Below are positions 35,109 to 39,208 of a stretch of DNA of 39,208 bases, in pieces. Every line of letters starts with the position of its first letter. Within the stretch, counting starts at the first letter, position 1. The notes under the pieces are model-generated. The model ran no database searches, was not told the origin of the DNA, and saw nothing but the letters and a program-made list of their open reading frames with translations. Position numbers and translations under genes: made by a program. The DNA comes from Desulfofundulus thermobenzoicus (GTDB taxonomy: Bacteria > Bacillota > Desulfotomaculia > Desulfotomaculales > Desulfovirgulaceae), in assembly GCF_009428905.1 (NCBI RefSeq), contig NZ_WHYR01000032.1, positions 1 through 39,208 of the forward strand, in the 5' to 3' direction.

Positions 35109-35555
35109 TTATGCGCCAGGTTTTTCCCGCCGCCGGGAAACGGGCATGATTCTTCCGGACACTTCTCCTTCCAGAACCACCTTTCCTGCCTGGTTGGTGC
35201 AAACCATGTGCAGCGTCAGTTTGTTTTTCTGTGGATCTTTTTCCGTAACCGTAACTGTAGCACAGATGGTTTCACCGATATAGACCGGGGCCAGAAAACG
35301 GAAGGACATGCGGGTGGCGGGGTAGGGTTCGGGGAGCAATGTGCCGCCGGCATGGGTGATCATGCTGCCGGTTAAAAGTCCCGGGACCACCCTTCCCTGA
35401 AAACCGCACAGGGCTGCCGTCCGGGGATCCATGTGAATGGGGTTGAAATCCCCCGTGACGCCCAGAAATGTGGACACGTCCCCTTCAGTGAAGGTGCGGT
35501 AAAAGGTAATGGAATCCCCCACCTGCATTTCAGACCAGGAAGAAAAGAAGCGCAT
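35109..35555 (-). CDS. MaoC-like (R)-specific enoyl-CoA hydratase
   Basis: HotDog-fold hydratase of 148 residues. The hydratase 2 motif is clear: Asp36 and His41 in TGDFNPIHMDPRTA, followed by FQGRVVPGLLTGSMITHAGG and SFRFLAPVYIGETI. It likely hydrates trans-2-enoyl-CoA to (R)-3-hydroxyacyl-CoA, though crotonyl-CoA or phosphotransacylase-linked relatives exist and the acyl group is unknown. ATG 35555 follows GAGGGGG; the frame upstream to 35657 is not supported. Divergent from threonine synthase; co-transcribed with the DUF1540 gene. Confidence 0.88.
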   Translation of the reverse strand: MRFFSSWSEMQVGDSITFYRTFTEGDVSTFLGVTGDFNPIHMDPRTAALCGFQGRVVPGLLTGSMITHAGGTLLPEPYPATRMSFRFLAPVYIGETICATVTVTEKDPQKNKLTLHMVCTNQAGKVVLEGEVSGRIMPVSRRREKPGA

Positions 35556-35919
35556 TATATTTAAACCCCCTCGCAAATATTCGCCGGTCGCCGGACGTTT
35601 GGTGGTAAAATTAGTTATGCGCTGATCCCGTCGGGGTACCGATGAATGTGCTTTCACCGAAATGATTATGGTTAATTAGCCCGGCACCCTTTGCCGGCGG
35701 GCCATCGGGTAACTGTAGTGCAGGGCCGGGCAAATTCCAATAAAACCGGTGCTGCTAACGGGGCCGGGACATGTCAGGGTCGTATGCCGCACAATTCAAA
35801 ATATTCGCCACGGGTTTTCCGTAATCCTCCCTGGATTCCGGGCAGGATTTTATTATCCCCGCGGCAAATATTAACGACAGGGGGATTCCAGTGACATTAC
35901 ACAGCAAGGAGTTGCGATC
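35556..35919. other. Divergent intergenic region, MaoC / thrC
   Basis: 364 bases between divergent genes, so both promoters should be here. It has a 6-bp hairpin CCGGCA / TGCCGG near 35681. No T-box (the GGTGG...ACCGCG signature is absent), so the expected threonine-type T-box regulation was not found. Confidence 0.4.
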
Positions 35920-37416
35920 ATGTTCTACCGGAGCACCAGGGGAAACAGCCGGCCGGTGAGCGCGGCGGAAGCCGTCAAGACGGGCATCGCTCCCGACGGG
36001 GGGCTTTATGTGCCCGGCAGCCGGGTAGCGGTAACCGCCGGGGAAGTGGCCGCCATGTCCGGGATGACCTACGGGCAGCGGGCGGTAAAAATACTGGGGT
36101 TGTTTCTTACCGATTTTACCATGGAAGAAATCGCGGACTGCGTTGACGGGGCCTACGGCCACGGGAAGTTCGACGCTTTAGAGGTGGCCCCGCTGCACAG
36201 GCTGGACGACCATTTATACGTGCTGGAACTGTGGCACGGTCCCACCTGCGCCTTCAAGGACATGGCCCTGCAGATGCTGCCCAGGCTTTTGCCCCGGGCG
36301 GCGGCCAAAACCGGTGAAGATAAGGAAATAGCCATCCTGGTGGCCACCTCCGGCGATACGGGCAAGGCGGCCCTGGAGGGCTTTAAGGACGTGCCCGGCA
36401 CCCGGATCATCGTCTTTTACCCGGCCCGGGGGGTCAGCGCTGTGCAGGAGCGGCAGATGGTCACCCAGGAGGGCGGCAACGTCCATGTGGTGGCGGTGGA
36501 GGGGAATTTCGACCAGACCCAGAGCGGCGTCAAGGAAATATTTGCCGACCCGGCGGTCAATGAAGCCATCGGGCGGCGGGGCTACCGCTTCTCTTCCGCC
36601 AATTCCATCAACTGGGGGCGCCTGGTGCCCCAGATTGTCTATTATTTCTCGGCCTACGGGGATCTGCTGTCCCGGGGGGAGGTTGAACCAGGTGAAAGGG
36701 TAAATTTTGTGGTGCCCACGGGCAACTTCGGCAACATCCTGGCCGCCTACTACGCCCGGCAGATGGGCCTGCCGGTGCACCGGCTGATCTGCGCCGCCAA
36801 CCGCAACAACGTGCTGACGGACTTCATCCGCACCGGCGTCTACGACCGGACCAGGGAGTTCTACCGCACCATTTCTCCATCCATGGATATCCTCATCTCC
36901 AGCAACCTGGAGCGCCTGCTCTATGAAATGACCGGCCGGGACGCCGACCGGGTGCGGGACTGGATGGCGGCACTGCGGGAAGAGGGGCGCTACCGGGTGG
37001 ATGAAGAGGTGCTGGACGGGATCCAGGCCGTCTTCTGGTCCGACTATGCCGGTGACCGGCAGACCATGGAAACCATCCGGGATACCTATCGCCGTTATGG
37101 TTATTTGCTGGATACCCATACCGCCGTGGGGAAATACGTCTATGACCGCTACCGGGAAGCCACCGGGGACGGCCATAAAACGGTGCTGGCCTCCACCGCC
37201 AGCCCCTTCAAGTTCAACCGCAGCGTGGCCGCGGCCATCCTGGGGGAGCAGGCGGTGGCCGGGCAGGGGGAGTTCGCCCTGTTGCGTATTCTCTCGGAGG
37301 CCACCGGGCTGCCGGTGCCCCGGGGCTTGAAAGATCTGGAGCAAAAGCCGGTGCGCCATACCTTAACGGTGGCGCCGGGAGAGATGAAGCGGGCGGTGCT
37401 GGAGATACTGGCGTAA
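35920..37416 (+). CDS. thrC: Threonine synthase
   Basis: Pyridoxal-phosphate enzyme converting O-phosphohomoserine to threonine. At 498 residues it belongs to the longer branch of the family. The N-terminal MFYRSTRG and PDGGLYVP are signatures; the PLP Lys is Lys113 (GPTCAFKDMALQ); VATSGDTGKAALEGF binds phosphate and VVPTGNFGNILAAYYA is the glycine-rich PLP-phosphate loop. ATG 35920 has AAGGAG upstream. No homoserine kinase or dehydrogenase gene is adjacent. Confidence 0.95.
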   Translation: MFYRSTRGNSRPVSAAEAVKTGIAPDGGLYVPGSRVAVTAGEVAAMSGMTYGQRAVKILGLFLTDFTMEEIADCVDGAYGHGKFDALEVAPLHRLDDHLYVLELWHGPTCAFKDMALQMLPRLLPRAAAKTGEDKEIAILVATSGDTGKAALEGFKDVPGTRIIVFYPARGVSAVQERQMVTQEGGNVHVVAVEGNFDQTQSGVKEIFADPAVNEAIGRRGYRFSSANSINWGRLVPQIVYYFSAYGDLLSRGEVEPGERVNFVVPTGNFGNILAAYYARQMGLPVHRLICAANRNNVLTDFIRTGVYDRTREFYRTISPSMDILISSNLERLLYEMTGRDADRVRDWMAALREEGRYRVDEEVLDGIQAVFWSDYAGDRQTMETIRDTYRRYGYLLDTHTAVGKYVYDRYREATGDGHKTVLASTASPFKFNRSVAAAILGEQAVAGQGEFALLRILSEATGLPVPRGLKDLEQKPVRHTLTVAPGEMKRAVLEILA

Positions 37417-37675
37417 GGCATTGCCCGGCAGCCCGCCAGAAGGACAGGATTGTCTCCAAAGTACTTAAAGACTGGAAAATAACGCCAGAAAATGTTTTTT
37501 AAAGCCCCTGGCATTTGTTTTTCAAAATTTAAAAATAATCCTAAAATTTGTGCTTCATCGGCAGGGATCGGGTGACTGCATAACGAATTATTTTTCGGTC
37601 TCAAAAAGGAAAATAAAGAAAAGTTGGATACAGTTCCCAGGAACTATCCGAGCTTCAGGAAGGAAGGTAGCAGCA

Positions 37676-38857
37676 ATGTCTTATCCTCCTTTGGAAGAAC
37701 TGGCGGCCCGGGTGGAGCGTTTTCAGGAGATCCTGCGCGCAGAAAATGTGGACGGGGTACTGCTCCTGCAGGGGGCGGACCAGGTCTATTTCTGCGGCAC
37801 CACCCAGAGCGCCCACCTGTACATACCGGCCCGGGGGCGGGCACTCTTCCTGGTGAGGCGGAGCAGCAGCCGCATCGACCCCGCCCTGGTACCGGCGGAA
37901 GTGCTTCCTTTACGTAAACCGGAAGAAATACCCGGCCTGCTGGCGGCCCGGGGCCTGGCGGCTCCGGCGGTGCTGGGTATGGAGCTGGATGTGCTGCCGG
38001 TAAACCTGTTCCGGCGGTACGAAAAGATATTCCCCGGAGAAATAGTGGACTGTTCGCCGCAGATCAGGAAACTGCGGGCGGTGAAATCGGCATACGAAAT
38101 CGGGCTGCTTAAGGAATCGGCCGCCATGATGGACGGGGTCTTCGCCCAAATACCGGGCATGCTTAAAGCAGGGATGAGCGAACTGGCACTGGCCGCCCGG
38201 GTGGAGGCGGCGGCCCGCTGTGCCGGCCACATGGGACTGATCCGGGTGCGGGGGTTCAACCAGGAATTTTTCTGGGGCTGCCTGCTGGCCGGCCCCAGCG
38301 GCGGCGTGTCCAGTTATTTTGACGGCCCCCTGGGGGGGCCCGGCATCACCCCTACCTTTCCTTTCGGCGTGGGCAGGCATATCATTGCCCCCGGCGACCC
38401 GGTGATGGTGGATTATGTGGGGGTGGCCAACGGCTACCAGGTGGACATGACCCGGGTTTTTGCCCTGGGTCACCTGCCCCCGGACCTCCTGGAGGCCCAT
38501 AATACCTCGGTGGCCATTCAGAACGCCCTGGCAGCAGCGGCCCGGCCGGGGGTGGCCGGCGGGGAGCTGTATGATCTGGCCCTGGAAATGGCGCAAAGGG
38601 CCGGGCTGGCGGAGCACTTCATGGGGTATGGCGACCAGGTGAAGTTTGTGGCCCACGGCGTGGGCCTGGAGTTAAACGAACTGCCCGTGCTGGCCCGGGG
38701 AGTGAAGGAAAAGCTGCAGGCCGGCATGGTGGTGGCCATCGAGCCCAAATTCATCTTCCCCGGCCGGGGGGCGGTGGGTGTGGAAAACACCTTTGTGGTC
38801 CGGGAAGGGGGCCTGGAAAGGCTGACCTGTTTCCCCGATGAAGTGGTGATTATTTAA
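37676..38857 (+). CDS. M24 family metallopeptidase (Xaa-Pro peptidase-like)
   Basis: 393-residue creatinase/prolidase-fold protein. An N-terminal creatinase-like domain (to about 155) precedes the pita-bread domain, in which all five metal ligands can be placed: Asp in VMVDYVG, Asp in VDMTRVF, His in FVAHGVGLELNELP, Glu in VVAIEPKF and Glu in GVENTFVV. It is therefore likely an active di-metal peptidase acting on Xaa-Pro or a related substrate. ATG 37676 follows GGAAGG; the 42-codon upstream extension from 37550 has no site. The next gene starts 18 bases after the stop. Confidence 0.9.
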   Translation: MSYPPLEELAARVERFQEILRAENVDGVLLLQGADQVYFCGTTQSAHLYIPARGRALFLVRRSSSRIDPALVPAEVLPLRKPEEIPGLLAARGLAAPAVLGMELDVLPVNLFRRYEKIFPGEIVDCSPQIRKLRAVKSAYEIGLLKESAAMMDGVFAQIPGMLKAGMSELALAARVEAAARCAGHMGLIRVRGFNQEFFWGCLLAGPSGGVSSYFDGPLGGPGITPTFPFGVGRHIIAPGDPVMVDYVGVANGYQVDMTRVFALGHLPPDLLEAHNTSVAIQNALAAAARPGVAGGELYDLALEMAQRAGLAEHFMGYGDQVKFVAHGVGLELNELPVLARGVKEKLQAGMVVAIEPKFIFPGRGAVGVENTFVVREGGLERLTCFPDEVVII

Positions 38858-38875
38858 ATATAAGGGGGTGGTTTA

Positions 38876-39208
38876 TTGCACCTGCTGGTTATAGGCAGCA
38901 GTGCGGCCGGGGTGGCCGCGGTGGAGACCCTGCGCCGGCTGGGCGGGCGTGAGCACCGGATCACCGTGGTCACCGCAGAGCCGGTGCCCGCTTACTCCCG
39001 GTGCCTGTTGCCGGATCTGCTGGCGGGCAGGAAGACGGAAGCAGCCATCGGGCTGCGGCCGCCGGATTTTTACCGGCGGCTGGGGGTGGAACTGCTGGCG
39101 GGGGTGGCGGCAGTGGCCCTGCGGCCGCAGGAAAAAAGGGTGGTTCTGGCGGACGGGCGGGAACTGGCCTACGACCGGCTGCTGGTGGCCACCGGGGCGG
39201 GCCCGGTG
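38876..39208 (+). CDS. FAD/NAD(P)-binding oxidoreductase, N-terminal part
   Basis: Truncated by the window edge; 111 codons are seen. It starts with TTG 38876 after AAGGGGGTGG. The N-terminal LLVIGSSAAGVAAVETLRRL is an FAD-binding Rossmann loop (GxSAAG form), and AYDRLLVATGAGPV is the conserved ATG motif of pyridine-nucleotide-disulfide oxidoreductases. AYSRCLLPDLLAGR suggests the NADH oxidase / CoA-disulfide reductase / nitrite reductase flavin-domain group, where a nearby Cys can be catalytic. Specific function cannot be fixed from this part. Confidence 0.85.
   Translation, partial: MHLLVIGSSAAGVAAVETLRRLGGREHRITVVTAEPVPAYSRCLLPDLLAGRKTEAAIGLRPPDFYRRLGVELLAGVAAVALRPQEKRVVLADGRELAYDRLLVATGAGPV

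Overview
The window looks like a chromosomal segment of an anaerobic, spore-forming, GC-rich Firmicute of the Peptococcaceae / Desulfotomaculum-Pelotomaculum kind. This is inferred from AAGGAGG-type ribosome binding sites, a nif operon carrying the two nitrogenase-associated PII genes nifI1 and nifI2, a two-CW chemoreceptor, and DUF1540 and DUF2225 proteins. No rRNA or tRNA was seen, so the genus is not fixed.

Layout. 1-5.2 kb: the tail of a permease, acetyl-CoA synthetase (acs), and a LytS/LytR-type two-component pair. 5.3-8.4 kb: on the minus strand, a chemoreceptor with a Cys-rich N-terminus followed by a repetitive coiled-coil membrane protein; a small unknown gene points the other way. 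8.5-10.5 kb: acpS and the bifunctional NAD(P)HX repair gene. 10.5-21.4 kb: nitrogen block, with a promoter-plus-terminator unit (candidate small RNA), amtB, a PII gene, nifH, nifI1, nifI2, nifD, nifK, nifE, nifB and a short nifV. 21.4-25 kb: a second MCP-type sensor and NAD+ synthetase, both behind the same short terminator-bearing leader. 25-30 kb, minus strand: two tiny hydrophobic proteins, a cyclic-nucleotide-binding DUF2225 protein, and a Cas3-like protein. 30-39 kb: HIT protein, FMN-dependent alpha-hydroxy-acid oxidase family protein, alpha-glucan phosphorylase, DUF1540 protein, MaoC-like hydratase, threonine synthase, M24 peptidase, and the start of a flavin-dependent oxidoreductase.

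How the genes fit together. AmtB and its PII protein handle ammonium uptake and sensing; NifI1 and NifI2 switch nitrogenase off after translation; NifB and NifE make the cofactor, NifV supplies homocitrate, and NifH/D/K form the enzyme. There is no nifN, and the NifX-like domain often found at the end of NifB is instead fused to NifE. Strong intrinsic terminators sit about 20 bases before nifH and before nifE, so transcription through the nif cluster appears to be metered.

Most notable: (1) a Cas3-family protein with an intact HD nuclease site but every helicase motif altered, standing without cas genes or a CRISPR array and followed by a cyclic-nucleotide-binding protein; (2) a 45-base leader, 34/45 identical between two neighbouring genes, that can form a hexaloop hairpin or a terminator; (3) the NifE-NifX fusion without NifN, with terminators inside the nif operon; (4) an isolated sigma-A promoter plus terminator unit upstream of amtB.
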